A stretch of 64,000 nucleotides of DNA, taken from assembly GCA_033980235.1 (NCBI GenBank), contig CM067065.1, forward strand, positions 11,182,373 to 11,246,372. The letters are read 5' to 3'. The notes beneath the pieces are model-generated. The model worked only from the letters and a program-made list of their open reading frames with translations, did not search any database and was not told the origin of the DNA. Each line of letters opens with the position of its first letter. Position 1 is the first letter of the stretch. Source of the stretch: Diadema setosum (taxonomy: Eukaryota > Echinodermata > Echinoidea > Diadematoida > Diadematidae). This document shows positions 1 to 11,288 of the stretch, piece after piece. The translations under genes and the position numbers were made by a program.

Positions 1-155
1 CGGAGCAATGGTTATTCGAAACAACCTTGGAAAAGAGCAGAGGAAAGGTCCCCGCAGATAACCCGTACCTGACAGTACCCAGTATGAATCTCGCCCGTAG
101 TTAAAGGGAGTTGCACACCCCGCAAGTCCCATTTACCCGCAGTCAAGTTTAGGCC

Positions 156-1057
156 CTGTCACCTTTCCCGGCAAGCTATGCGGGCTTCTTACGTGTGGGG
201 ATTTTACTGCACGCATGAAGATTTTTGTGGGCGGACAAGGCTTTGGGCTAGTTTCACGTGCGTCCTACATGCTGGACCCGTGCTACTTACGTTCGTGTTA
301 AGTGCATTCAATGTGACCTGCGTGTCAGGCGTATGGGTGGCGAATGAGGGCTGACAAATTGGTTAAGGAATCCTTCTAAAGGAATTCGATTTGCATAGAT
401 TCACGGGCTACTTTTACGTACTTCAAGCGGATCAACTCATTGCGACTTGCGGCCGCTACTGGACTCCTACTGGTGTCCTGCGTGAACCTCTGCAGGCAAT
501 CTCAGCGACTAACTCGGAAAATGTTTTGGTCGTGCTCAAAACTTGGCTGCGGGTAAATGTATTGGATTAGCGTCCGCACCTCCGGGCAACTACGGGCGAG
601 ATACCACATAAGTACTGCCAGGTGCGAGCCAACTGCGGGGAGCTCCGGGTAGCATTTTTTTCCCCGCAAGTCAACCCGCAAGGCTTCCCCAGGCAAGGTT
701 TGACAAGGCCTTGAACATGTTCAAAACTTGTTCCGGGTGAGTCGCGGTTGTTTACCCGCAGAGGTACACGCAGAACACAAGTAAGAGGCCCTTAGTGGCA
801 GACCTCGCAGGCGACTCCCACGCAGGTACTTCGCAGTCCCCATATGCCGCTCGTAACCGAAAACTGGTCGGTTTCGAAGCTTTCACGCAGGTCACACGGA
901 ATACACTCAAGTAACAGGTAAGTAGCAGGCGTCCAGCAGGTAAGACGCAAGTACAGAACTCGCCAACACCCTTGTCTGTCCGCAGAAATATCTCCTGCTT
1001 GCTGGAAAATCCCTACTCGTTACAATCCGGCGTAGCTTACCCGGAAAGGTGTGACAG
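156..1057. repeat. Degenerate inverted-repeat element, about 0.9 kb
   Basis: The stretch from about 156 to 510 reappears, reverse-complemented and diverged, at about 750 to 1057. Anchors include CTGTCACCTTTCCCGG at 156 against CCGGAAAGGTGTGACAG ending at 1057, and CCTCTGC followed by GCGACT on the inner sides. The whole stretch is GC-richer than its surroundings and is dotted with variants of ACCCGCAGG and CGCAGGTAC. It looks like an old foldback transposon or a part of one. Positions 1-155 have the same character, so the element may extend out of the window. No coding potential is credible. Confidence 0.55.
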
Positions 1058-1130
1058 CTCCGTTTGTTTGCTGGCACAAACCCTTCTTTGGTCGAATGAG
1101 GAATGAGCGCCTTGACTAAATAATTTGGAT

Positions 1131-1190
1131 GCGACACGCGTTCCACACGGTGAATTGTGCAAGCTCGTTGATCCATGTCAACAAGACACA

Positions 1191-1225
<35 letters not shown>

Positions 1226-1308
1226 TTTTTCCTGGCCCGTGCCCAATGTGAAAGCTGTATCTTCTGTTGACAAGGATCACAATATTCACCTTTTGGATCG
1301 CGTGTCGC
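1131..1308. repeat. Inverted repeat with (CA)n microsatellite in its loop
   Basis: The left arm begins GCGACACGCG at 1131 and is matched in reverse complement by CGCGTGTCGC at 1299-1308. The match continues inward through GGTGAAT, TGTC and AACA blocks. The loop holds a (CA)n run at about 1191-1222. It is probably a small MITE in which a microsatellite has expanded. The run gives Cys-Val and Thr-His repeats in short open frames, which are not genes. Confidence 0.55.
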
Positions 1309-1329
1309 ACTCACATTATTATCTCATAT

Positions 1330-1525
1330 GTCGCAAAAATCCGGCGAAATTTGAAAATGACTGCATTTTCAGAAATTGGCGTAGAACAAAAAGTACTGAA
1401 CCAAATTGAATGATTTTGGTATCATTGTCTATTGCGGAAAATGCTCTTTCTAATGATGTCATTAAATATATCACTTTTAGAACGCAACTGAAAATCTTCC
1501 GTTCCACTATTTTTGGGACACCCGG
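1330..1525. mobile_element. Mariner-like TIR element end
   Basis: The segment ends TTTTTGGGACACCCGG at 1525 and is followed by TA. In reverse complement this is the GGGTGTCCCAAAA type of terminus typical of Tc1/mariner-class MITEs. The other end was not located, so only a terminus is called. Confidence 0.4.
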
Positions 1526-1558
1526 TACAGTCAAATGATACCTATACAATGATACATA

Positions 1559-1644
1559 TATCCGATCACTGACACATCGAGCGCCTTTGCTAGCTATACA
1601 ATGCTATAGCTAGCAAAGGCGCTCGATGTGTCAGTGATCGGATA
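1559..1644. repeat. Perfect 40-bp hairpin palindrome
   Basis: Bases 1559-1598 are the exact reverse complement of 1605-1644, with a 6-bp loop CAATGC. The right arm continues the LINE ORF1 fragment next to it, so the left arm looks like a snap-back copy made at the broken end of the LINE. An old MITE tip is the alternative. Confidence 0.9.
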
Positions 1645-2331
1645 ACGACTTTCTTGTTTTCTCTCGCTGTCACTCCGAAGATCTTTCCGTCCTGGGACCA
1701 GGTCCACGCTATTCCTTTGCTCTTTCTGGCTGCGAACATGAGCTCCTGACCCTTGTAGGTGTGATCTTCGTTGACGAAGATTGAAGTTCCCTTCAGCTTC
1801 CATCTCATCTTTTATACACTTTTTGACGTGCGTTGTACGTGGAAAACTTGACGATGATGCTTTTCTCCTTCACCGCTCCGCTTGGTGTTTTGTATCTCAG
1901 CATGATTCTGTGGCTGCGGTCGATGTCACCGGGGGAGAGGTTGATGCCCAGACGATCACGGACGATGTCGCTCACCAATGTGTCTGCATTTTCTCCTTCA
2001 GCCTCCTTTATGCCATGGAACCTCAAACAATTTTGGTGACTGTATTGCTCCTGTTCATCTATGTTTCTGCTGATGTCTGACAAGTCTTTCCTGAGTTGAC
2101 TCACTAGTTTTTCTACCTCTCTCACTTTGCTGCCATTTGCTGAGAGTCCATTTTGATGGCCTCGTACACTTGTTGCGTCACACGTTCAAGTAAGGAGTCT
2201 GTCACCACTTTCACTAAAGCCTTCAGTACTTCTTCCGAGCAAAGGGCCTCCTTTATCTTTGTCTCAATGGTCAACGCGAGCTCAGGGTCCTTGTCCATGG
2301 ACAATCTTTCGGTCGGGTGACCAGCAGGCAC
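1605..2331 (-). pseudogene. LINE ORF1 fragment (L2/CR1/L1-like nucleic-acid chaperone), frameshifted
   Basis: Reading leftwards from 2331, three consecutive open pieces in different frames reconstitute an ORF1-type protein. The first is an acidic, helical N-terminal piece (2331-2122). The second is a coiled-coil piece with the EQYSHQNCLRFHGI and DIDRSHR signatures and the IIVKFSTYNARQKVYK strand (2125-1805). The third is a C-terminal piece containing LKGTSIFVNEDHT and WTWSQDGKIF (1808-1605). Proteins of this family coat LINE RNA and assist target-primed reverse transcription. At least two frameshifts (near 2122 and 1806) and a broken C-terminus at the 40-bp palindrome make it non-functional. 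The same family occurs nearly intact at 51660-52436. Confidence 0.75.
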
Positions 2332-2635
2332 AGCCCTCTCACTTGAAGTGGACGTTTGACACCTGCTGCCCCGTGAACCCCGCGATCGAATTGCTGGGCT
2401 TCCGTTCTCATCGTCTTTCTTTACTAACAGTGCTCATTGGGCCAATCACTTTGTCACAAGATATTTCACAAATTTCCTCCTGTAGATGACACCTCACCTG
2501 CTTGTGCAATTCCTCAAGGTGTACAGTCTCACAAATAGGAAAAAAAAAAACCTCAACAAAACCTCAGATTTTTTGGAGCCTCGTGTCACTCGTGTCACCG
2601 TCACCTCCTTCTATTCAACTATATGATATATATTA
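2332..2635. other. Gene-free stretch upstream of LINE ORF1 fragment
   Basis: About 300 bp with no supported feature. The part next to 2331 may be further LINE 5' sequence. The part near 2540-2620 is AT-rich with a short A tract. Confidence 0.4.
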
Positions 2636-2890
2636 TATAATAATAATAATAATAATAATAAGGTCTTATTTACCCAGGGTAGCCTCTTCAGTGTTGCCAC
2701 TGCTCTACCAGAGGGCCCTGCTATTATTATTACCCTAGCGTTGCCAGGTACCCATTTATACACCTGGGTCGAGAGGGACATTGTGGGTAAAAACATCTTG
2801 TCCAAGGATGTAAGCACTGGGCGGGATTCGAACTCACGGTCCTCCGTTCCGGGAGTCGGGAGTCTTATCCACTATGCCACAGCGCCCCCA
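2636..2890 (-). mobile_element. tRNA-derived SINE with (TTA)n tail
   Basis: On the minus strand the element starts at 2890 with a tRNA-like head. It holds an A box (TGGCATAGTGG) and a B box (GAGTTCGAATCCC), the internal RNA polymerase III promoter of tRNA genes and SINEs. A non-tRNA body follows, including TCCTTGGACAAGATG and GTATAAATGGGTACC. It ends in a (TTA)n tail at about 2660-2638, as expected for a SINE mobilised by an L2/CR1-type LINE. It carries no coding capacity. Confidence 0.85.
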
Positions 2891-3803
2891 CAAAGTCGAA
2901 TCTCGTATAAGAAAACAAAAATGCACTTGAGTTTGTTTCGAAATTTTGTTTTATCAAGTCCCATAATATTGACAAGATCCTGGGATGTTCAGTATTTAAA
3001 AAAAAATACCTCTTTTTTTGAGAACTGATAGTGACTATAACTGCATAATCCACGCTTGCTATATGCCTGTAAAAAGAAGTTTGCTTTCTGAAATTATTCA
3101 TCGTTACTGCCTACAGATTTCGATCATGCAAATTAGGTTTTCATGGGATTACTATGAAAGATCAACGAGAACATTTATCGGGGTTTAATACTGCCATTTT
3201 TCTGTGAAATCCTACGATTCGCTTACAAATCTTAACGTTAGATGGGGAAGATTGTTCACTCTGTATCAAGTGAAATTTCACACAGTGGTGAGACATATAC
3301 ATTCATCACCAATCGAAATGATTTTCGTTACATGGATTATTCAACCTTAAAAATGGTAATAATGATAATAATACTAATAATAGTGAGACTCTTATAAAGC
3401 GCTCATTTCTACCTAAAAAAAAGGCGCCATAGAACAGAGGACATAATATGAATAACTTAGCTTCTTGTCAAATATTCTATGAGAAATCTAAACTTGAAAA
3501 AGTGTTTACACTTTTTTTTTTTTGCTGTGTATTAGAATTATATTCTAAATCGTCTGGCCGTGTGGATGTGTGTGTACCCGCGACGTGTGTTTGAACAAGT
3601 ATATTATCATCGCCTTTTTTGGGTTGCAACTCACATCTCTCAGTTCTCTCACATCTCTGTCATGAGTAGAAAAATCTTATAATTTCACTTTGATAGAGAC
3701 TTACTTGGGGAATAACCAATATGACATCGCAGATTTAAAGGAGGGTCAAGATTGCTTGGTACCTGAATTATTTATATACGTGGTAGTAAGAAGCATTAAA
3801 GGA
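2891..3803. other. Gene-free AT-rich stretch with a LINE/SINE tail remnant
   Basis: No gene is supported. At about 3340-3440, read on the minus strand, GGCGCC, GAGCGCTTTATAAGAG and a run of TTATTA units resemble the 3' end of an L2-type LINE or of a SINE using it. The rest shows nothing recognisable. Confidence 0.4.
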
Positions 3804-4229
3804 ACACTCTTAGAAAAAAAAAAGGTTCTTTTGAGCACCATTCAATAGTTCTCAGCACTGTCACAATAACGACATCCTTTTAGGTGCTCGTGAGAACCTT
3901 TTTTTTAAATGGTGCTTGTTGGCACCTTTTGCAAAAGGTGCCCATTAGAACCTTTTTCCCGATGAAATGGTGCTCGTGAGTACCGTTTAAAAGGTGCCCA
4001 TGGGCACCTTTTTGACTCTTTTCAAAAGGTGCTCATGGGAACCATTTCATTGGAAAAGGTTATAATGGGCACCAATGTTAAAAGGTGCTGACAGGCACCA
4101 TTTAAAAAAGGTTCTCACGAGCCTGTTAAAAAGGGTTCTCACAGGCTCCAAAAAGGTGTCGCTATTGTGACAGTGTTGAGAACCATTTAATGGTGCTCAA
4201 AAGACCCTTTTTCTTTTTTCTTAGAATGT
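3804..4229. mobile_element. Hairpin MITE made of repeated GGTGCC/GGCACC palindromes
   Basis: The left end ACACTCTTAGAAAAAAAA is mirrored by CTTAGAATGT at 4229. Next to the ends, GGTTCTTTTGAGCACCATT at the left is mirrored by AATGGTGCTCAAAAGACC at the right, and CACTGTCACAATA by TATTGTGACAGTG. The interior is a run of short palindromes such as GGTGCCCATGGGCACC, so the single strand should fold along its whole length. A damaged relative lies at 8041-8185. The superfamily cannot be assigned because no clear target duplication is seen. Confidence 0.75.
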
Positions 4230-4469
4230 AGTATGTGAATTGATGTCTGTGTATTTTTGGTGTGTTTCACATGCAGTGCTGGTGAAGTGCTTCACTGGCA
4301 TCATTCTTAAAGGTACATTACCTATCTGCATTGAAAATGTGCATCACAAACTCATTTCAAATGAAATGAATTCATCTGAATTTCATATCATCAGTTAAAC
4401 ATACGTTCAAAACGTGTAATTAGCAATACATTAGCATGTCATACATTATCATTGACACTGGAAAAAAAA

Positions 4470-5890
4470 GAGCAAGGATAACACACCCATGCACACACAG
4501 TTTCACAAGCATGAATACATGTACATGACATTCACAAATATTTTTTTTCATGAAACATTACTCAATAACTGAAAAGCATAGAAATTTGCTCTTTCACAAA
4601 TTCGCAGAAATGTATTTATTCACCTTCACTTTTACAATCTAAAGGTGAGGTTTGTATTTGTCATGTTATAATCTGTCAAATATTCTTAACAAAATATTTT
4701 CATTTGTTCACTATTTTTTTTCTTCACAATATTTGTCATTTGTGTACCGAGCAGTTCTTGAAACACCATCACACATCTCTGTACAGATGATATGAAATAG
4801 CAAGAGGTGCATCAGGCTTTTGAAATACATAACAAAATGTCTAATTCTCTGTGAAATAATTCCTGCATGGATGAGATACAGTAATTGTGTCAGTCTTAAG
4901 ATAGGCAGAAGTCAAGTACATTACTTAAGTAGTATGAGGAACTTTTTCCACATATTTGCTAGTTTGTTCGGTGTTGCTATTATTTTTTTTTTCCTTTTAC
5001 AGCATATTTGTCCTAAAAGCAACTACAAAGGGCAGGAAAGCAATTCCATTAAACAGGACCTTTGGTATTGTCACAGAAAACATACATTACATTGCTGGTA
5101 TGATACTTGGTATAGGATAAGCTTTACACTTCTTCACTTCACTTCACTTCACATTCATAACGTCGAGTACTTGAATTAACTTATCTTTGTTTGTATACGA
5201 ATGACCCTTTTTGTTGTTGTTGTTCTGCAATTTGAAAGCACCATAGACACATCTATACAACTGCAAATACAAGAAGAGTATCAATTCAGGTTAATCATGA
5301 CTTCTGACAATTTACAGCATGTCCTACGAAAACACACACACACACTCACAAAAAAAAAGAACACGTTGTTTTATAATGTGAAGGATAAGAAGAATCCCAC
5401 GGGGGAAAGAGCTAGGACACCACACCCACACAATTTCACAAGCATGAATGAACAAAATTCCTCAACTATGATCTAAAATATATAACATTGGGACTCAATA
5501 ACAATTTACACTTTTTTTTTTTAAAGCAGAGCAACAAATTCATTAGAGTAAACTATATACAATACAGGCCTAAAGCTCAGGTTTGAATTTGCTGTCCTAT
5601 AACCTGCCTTTGACAATAATATGTTGTTAGCATTTGTCATTTTGTTCACCAAATTTGCCAAGTCTTTTAAACACCACCACCACGTACATATGTACATTTT
5701 GTATTTCTGCCAGAGCAATATAAACTGGAGACAAGAGGTGCATCAGTGCTTTGAAATAAATTACATAATCTTCAATTCTCTACACAATACGTAATTCCTG
5801 CGTGGGTATAAATGCAATAAGTTTTACCAGTCTAGGTGCAAACTTTTAAAGTGTGCAGAAATCTACCACACAATGACTGGATAAGTATAA
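4470..5890. repeat. Diverged direct tandem duplication, period about 932 bp
   Basis: The segment at about 4470-4960 is repeated with many changes at about 5402-5890. Shared anchors are TTTCACAAGCATGAAT (4501 and 5434), CAAGAGGTGCATCAG (4801 and 5732) and AATTCCTGC further on, all with an offset of 931-933 bp. No coding frame is conserved between the copies, and the short open frames inside are not credible. The spacer at about 4960-5400 is unique. Confidence 0.7.
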
Positions 5891-6094
5891 AGAGCATTTT
5901 CCGTTTGTGCTCTTAAAGTCTAGAACTATGAATGACTCCACTTCTCAGATTGGCATCTTGTCTGATCTCATTACATCTACCCCCCCCCCCCCAATGCAGT
6001 TGATTCAAAGCTGTTAAATGCAAATTATAGTGAAACATTATCACTGGTACATTGTAAGTTGCAAATACTTTATTGGGATCATAACAAATCATAT

Positions 6095-6245
6095 GTGACC
6101 CTCCATCACACAAACCAACAAAAAGTCGCCTGACATGAATATTTCGTTGACGGCAGATTCTGAAAGAGCAGCTATAGAATACACTACTAGCATTCGCTGC
6201 AAACGGACTTACCTACCCTATCTTTATATTTCTCAAAGGTTTTCT
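6095..6245 (+). mobile_element. 5' fragment of a GTGACC-type MITE
   Basis: Begins GTGACCCTCCATCACACAA after ATAT and continues with AAAAAGTCGCC, GACATGAAT and CTGAAAGAGCAG. These match, with divergence, the left part of the MITEs at 50583-51285 and 56427-57148. The right end is missing. Confidence 0.6.
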
Positions 6246-6282
6246 CTGGCAGCATCAGTGTTTTGTTTTGTTTTCTTTGACT

Positions 6283-6660
6283 CAGCTCATTCTTGGCTAG
6301 CGTAGGTTTCTGGTCGATGCTGTCAACGGGCTATCGGGCTAAAATTGTCATTCTGATCGATGTATTCTTTTGGTCACCCAGCTCATAATTGACTAGCCCA
6401 GGGTTCTGATTGATGCTGTCAACGGGCTATCACGGGCTGTCATTCTGATCGATGTATCGTCTTTATAGTCACACAGCTCATTCTCGAGTAGCCCAGGGTT
6501 CTGGCTGATGCTGTAAATGGGCTATCCCGGGCTCTTATTCTGATCGATGAATTCTTGTGGCCGCCCAGCTCATTCTTCGCTAGTGTTAAGCCTACGGTTA
6601 TGGCCGATGTTGTCAACGGTCTGTCACGGGCTGTCTCTCCGATCAATGTAGAGTCTACCT
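6283..6660. repeat. Minisatellite, four units of about 95 bp
   Basis: CAGCTCAT recurs at 6283, 6379, 6474 and 6566. Each unit contains variants of TAGCCCAGGGTTCTGG, GATGCTGTCAACGGGCTAT, CACGGGCTGTC and CTGATCGATG. Open frames crossing it are by-products of the repeat. Confidence 0.85.
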
Positions 6661-8040
6661 TTTTCCCTAACCGCACCAGCGACCAAAACACGTACGTTCT
6701 GCTTCATCGTCCCGGCCGGAGTTACTTGTTCCCTGGTTTCTGTGCATGTTGGTGTGTCCACTTTCCTGATATATGAATTGAAAGATACAATAGACCTACA
6801 CCGCGTTAATAAAACAAAGTCATTGCTATAATTCAATAAACAGAACACGGCATTACATGACGTGACTCCTTACTTAGAACAAGCCTGAAAAGCCTGACAA
6901 GCCTGAAGAGATTTTGACCTAACAGTTCGGCCTACTGGGCTGTAGACAGACCTCTATTGGCTCTAACGTTTTAACACTGACAGTTATAACTTATAGAACA
7001 AATTTCCTTTTAAATTGCATGTACCGGTATAGACCTTACCCCGGGGCGCTCCTTGTACACAGTTATCTTTGCGTTCGGCATTCGGGCTGTGTTTCGGAGT
7101 TAGTTGACTCTATTTTTAATAGGCATAAACGTTACATGCAGGCCTAGCCAAGTCACTTAGCCCGGCCCAGTCGCTGTAAAAAAACGTGACAGCCATGCTC
7201 CGGCCCCGCACGGCGTCTGTTCGGGCTAGCCCATGGGCCATTGCTATGCCAAATTTCTAATTGTATAGTGTTAGGCCTAACATGTTATTGTTAGATCTGG
7301 ATCTGCTGACCTGGTAAACATTACACAAGATAGCAGCTTCGATCAAATTAGATCTAGGCCTAACATTAGGATCTAGCTAACCGTTAAAGGTTAATCACTG
7401 ACTGAAAACGAAAACTGAGTGATGAATCTAACTTGATTGATTTTGTACCAACGAATGTCATCTAAAAATGAAATAAAACCACATTAAAACTAAAAATCTT
7501 ACCTATTCTCCTAAATTGTGATGACTGCCGGGTGCCGTTCGTTATGGGTGTGATACTGGTGATGCATAGACCTACAGTGTACGTGTAATTGTAAGTGTCT
7601 ACTAGCCGTCTGATGCTGCTGCATGCATCGCATGTATTGCATTGGCACTCTCCTGCCGCTGTGGTGGCCTTGGTAGGTTTGCATAGGCGCAGGCATGCAG
7701 GCAGCACAGGGCCGTGGCGGTTACATAATCCTACAGTGCAGTACTAGCTGTGTACGTTTACGCATACGCATATCTGATCGAGCGCTAAATTGGATGGTGG
7801 CAGCTGTCAGTTGGCACGGAGCCAAGAGAAGTCATTAGTCTACGATAAAAACAATATGTATTTTTTTTTTATTATCACAGCAGTAAAAACACATACAATA
7901 TTTTTTAACCAATACCACAGTTTTGGTGATTCTTACATCTGGCATTCGAATATACAGCAAGGGGAAAAATGAAAGTGGACCTAAAGATATTGTTTGACAT
8001 GCAAGAGTACCACAAATAACACTCGGGGACTGGGTCGCAT
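6661..8040. other. Gene-free stretch
   Basis: No supported gene or repeat. About 7250-7400 is unusually rich in TAGATCTAG and AGGCCTAAC words, a style seen again at 21680-22160 inside element C. The small open frames here lack any recognisable domain. Confidence 0.4.
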
Positions 8041-8185
8041 ACTAGCAAATGGTGACGAACGGAACCATTTCGATTGGGAACCATTTATAGGTGCTCATCG
8101 GAACCATTTTGCGAGAACCATCTGATGAGAACAATTTTGGAGCCGACGAGAACCATTTGAGAACCTTTTTTTTCTTAGAGTGAAG
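8041..8185. mobile_element. Fragment of the 3804-type hairpin MITE
   Basis: Contains AATGGTGACGAACGGAACC, GGTGCTCATCGGAACC and several GAACCATTT words. It ends AACCTTTTTTTTCTTAGAGTG, the reverse complement of the ACTCTTAG-A-tract-GGTT terminus of the MITE at 3804. Only one end is preserved. Confidence 0.6.
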
Positions 8186-8278
8186 AATAAAATAAAGCAA
8201 ACAAACGGAAAAAATAGTAGATTTAAAAACCCACACACTACACACTCATGCATCGCCCCTGACACACACACAAACACT

Positions 8279-8311
<33 letters not shown>

Positions 8312-9366
8312 TACACTGTTTACATAGCCCGGGAATGTTATGTATTCAGAACAACAACAGCAACAAAAAATGTGCCCAGACTTGTCATTTAATTTGTACT
8401 TTATCTCTCATATTCCTTTAAATTATATGTGTAAGAAAGAAAACAAACGGTAGAGAACAAAAGAATCGATATCATTTCAAAAAACTGATGTTGATTGAAT
8501 AGTCTAATTAAAGTCGCCCTTGAACAAAGAAGCGTCAGAAAGACAAAAGCTTACCTGTTAATTCCGGCAGAGCGTGTCTCTTTGACACATCGGAAAATAA
8601 AACGCATATGTTGTTGGACAACGCACCATGATGGATACCTGCAGGACATTTGTAATTATGACATGAAATTACGACATACTCATAATCATGGAGTCCCTCT
8701 ATACTCTTACACATTATTTCTTTGTTGTAGGTACAAAGTTCCTGGCTAGAGGTAGCCTAACGTAATATTGGAAATAATATCTAAAGTATCATTTCCGTTG
8801 TAATCATGAAAACATTAACCCTATAAGGCCCAAGAGGTGCACATTGTGCCCCATAGCATATTTTCATTTGTTATTCATACATGTTTCACCAAAATCAACC
8901 CAGATTAGCGACTTCTCCTAAAATTTGTGTTGAAACATTTATTACAAAGAGCTATGTTTGATATTGCAGGTTGCTGCTGACGGCAAGCGTAAACATTCAT
9001 GTCATTCATATTTTGCATTTTGGGGGTTCGAATTTCAGTAATATTAAATGGTGTTATGTTGGCTATAATGTGCTGAAATACTGAAATATAACGTCATTAC
9101 GATATTACTAACCATGTTCTCTTTATCATTTTCATTGTGTTTTATGACATGGTAATCAGACTATAAATGTGGAATTACGGACAAATTATTATAAGATGTA
9201 ATTACCAGTATAATGTACCTACCCTGCACGCTGCATCACGTATGTCTCATGTATTTAGCGATGTATAATGTAATGAGAGTATAGATTGCCCTTTTTTAAA
9301 CTTAAGAAAATTAAGTCATTATTTTTTTCCTTTTCCTTTGTGGCAAATGTAAGAATGAGTCAACTG

Positions 9367-9406
<40 letters not shown>

Positions 9407-9650
9407 AAGAATATAAAGAAATGAGTATTATCATGATGTTTGACTTCTTTCGAATTTTCTAATGTTGTTAAGTAGTGCAATAAATAGGTGACCTGTACAA
9501 AATTTACAAATTGTGTCATATAGAATAGAATTTGCTCTAAGTATGTGGCAAATTTGACACTGACACAACTTGATATGTAGGGGGCACAATGGAAACACTC
9601 GAATTCAACAATAAGATGTTGAAATCATGTGTTACTCTTCGTCATATATA
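8186..9650. other. Gene-free AT-rich stretch with microsatellites
   Basis: Holds a (CA)n run at about 8262-8306 and a (TA)n run at about 9370-9401. Nothing else is supported, and the few open frames are short and compositionally random. Confidence 0.5.
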
Positions 9651-11263
9651 CCGCGTATCCCAGAAAAAAAAAAGAAAAAGCGAAACTGGGATTCCATGCG
9701 ACTTTTTAATATCGAAGTCATGCATTTTCTCTATGAGATACACATCAAGGGAAAGATGAAATTTCTTCTTTCATTTGTTGTACAACTTAATATTCCTTGC
9801 TCATGCATGACTGAGTTAGAACAATGAAAGGTGGCGCTACCAAATTTTCATTTGCACGGGCAAATGGCGACTTTAAGTGAGTTGTTCAGACTTTAAACGT
9901 TGCTTTTTCGAAAAGCAAAGTTCATAGCCAAAATAGTCATATTTTCTTCTTAAATATGCTATCCTTACTCGTCAAAAATGAATAAAACGCACGCTAAGAA
10001 AAAAGTTGCATTAAACATGCTTCATTTCTACCGATTCTACGGATAGTCGAAAAACAAGCATTCAGCTCTCCCGACTTAGCATTAGACAATGGGCTCATCT
10101 GCACCATTTAATTTACACACACACACAAAAAAAAAACATCAGGGCCACAGTGAATATTGTCGGTGAGGGGGGGGGGAGGGTATTTATAGAAATTGTTGTA
10201 TGAGAGGGAAAGACCTTTGTTAGCATTTACTTAGAATAAGCAAAATGGGACATAACCAATAATTGAAGAGTAATATATGTATCGTGAGTATTCTTTGGCT
10301 GCACGCAGTTCAATGGCTATGATGGGGAACCAACATTACAACAATGATACACACTTTCATGATTTTGTACCACAAACTTATTTCATTGTTTTCATTCCCC
10401 TCTACTTTTCCCTCACGCGTGATTAGTATTTCATCACTGCCAGGCTTAGACGTTGGTGAAGGGGGAGTTGAGGCAGAAAGAGAGGGTAATTCACTTTATT
10501 AATCACTTATCTTGCGCTTCTAATATTTCAAAGTTGCAGATGCAGGGCAAAAAGTACGGGGGCGGGGGCTCGAAAGATTTTTTTTTTTCGGTCGGCTACT
10601 CTAACCCAACCTTCCCAAAGATTCCGCTGATGAACAACCTTTGCTTTGTAGTTAGCTGCATGGTTAGGCAAGTTCATGATCATGTGTTAATTCACGACCA
10701 AATTCCGAATTGCCTGTAACATTCTCCTTTACCCCCCCCCCCCCCCATTCATGTTTGTGTGAATTCATTAAGGCATGATGGCCATTGTTGTCTGCCAAGT
10801 TGGACTTGTGTCAGGAAAGCTAACTGGCTCCTTTTTAACTATCAATCTATCCGGGTAAAATGGAAGCATATTTTTAGATTAAATTTTATGGAGCAGGAGT
10901 TGATCATTTTTATTAAAGCATTGGACATCATAAAATGGAGGAGAAAAGAATGGATATTAAGGGTATGGTTTCATTTTTTTTTTCAAAGAAAATTGGTAAC
11001 AGTATGCTGAAAAAGACTGAAAAACGTATTAAAAGTTGTCTTGTGCACATGAAAATTTAACAGATATACTGTTCATTGTTTTAACTCAGTCATGAACATA
11101 TTTTGAATAATGAGTTTGTACATCAAATAAAAGAAAAGAAGTGAATCTTTCAATCCATGTACAACTCATAAAGATGATAAACATCTCAAATATATGATTT
11201 TGATCACAAATAAATCCAATGAAGTCGGTTTCTTTCTTTCTTTCTTTTTTCTGGGACATGCTC
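9651..11263. mobile_element. Non-autonomous mariner-like TIR element, 1.6 kb
   Basis: Flanked by TA at both sides. The left end CCGCGTATCCCAGAAAAA is matched by the reverse complement of TTTTTTCTGGGACATGCTC at 11263. The inverted homology runs on for about 250 bp on each side, for example CATGACTGAGTTA and AAATTTTCAT blocks. TA duplications and a GTGTCCCAGAAAA-type end are characteristic of the Tc1/mariner superfamily. No transposase frame is present. It is a sister of the element at 11289-13822, with which it also shares interior sequence. Confidence 0.75.
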
Positions 11264-11288
11264 TATGTATGAAATATGAATAAGTATA

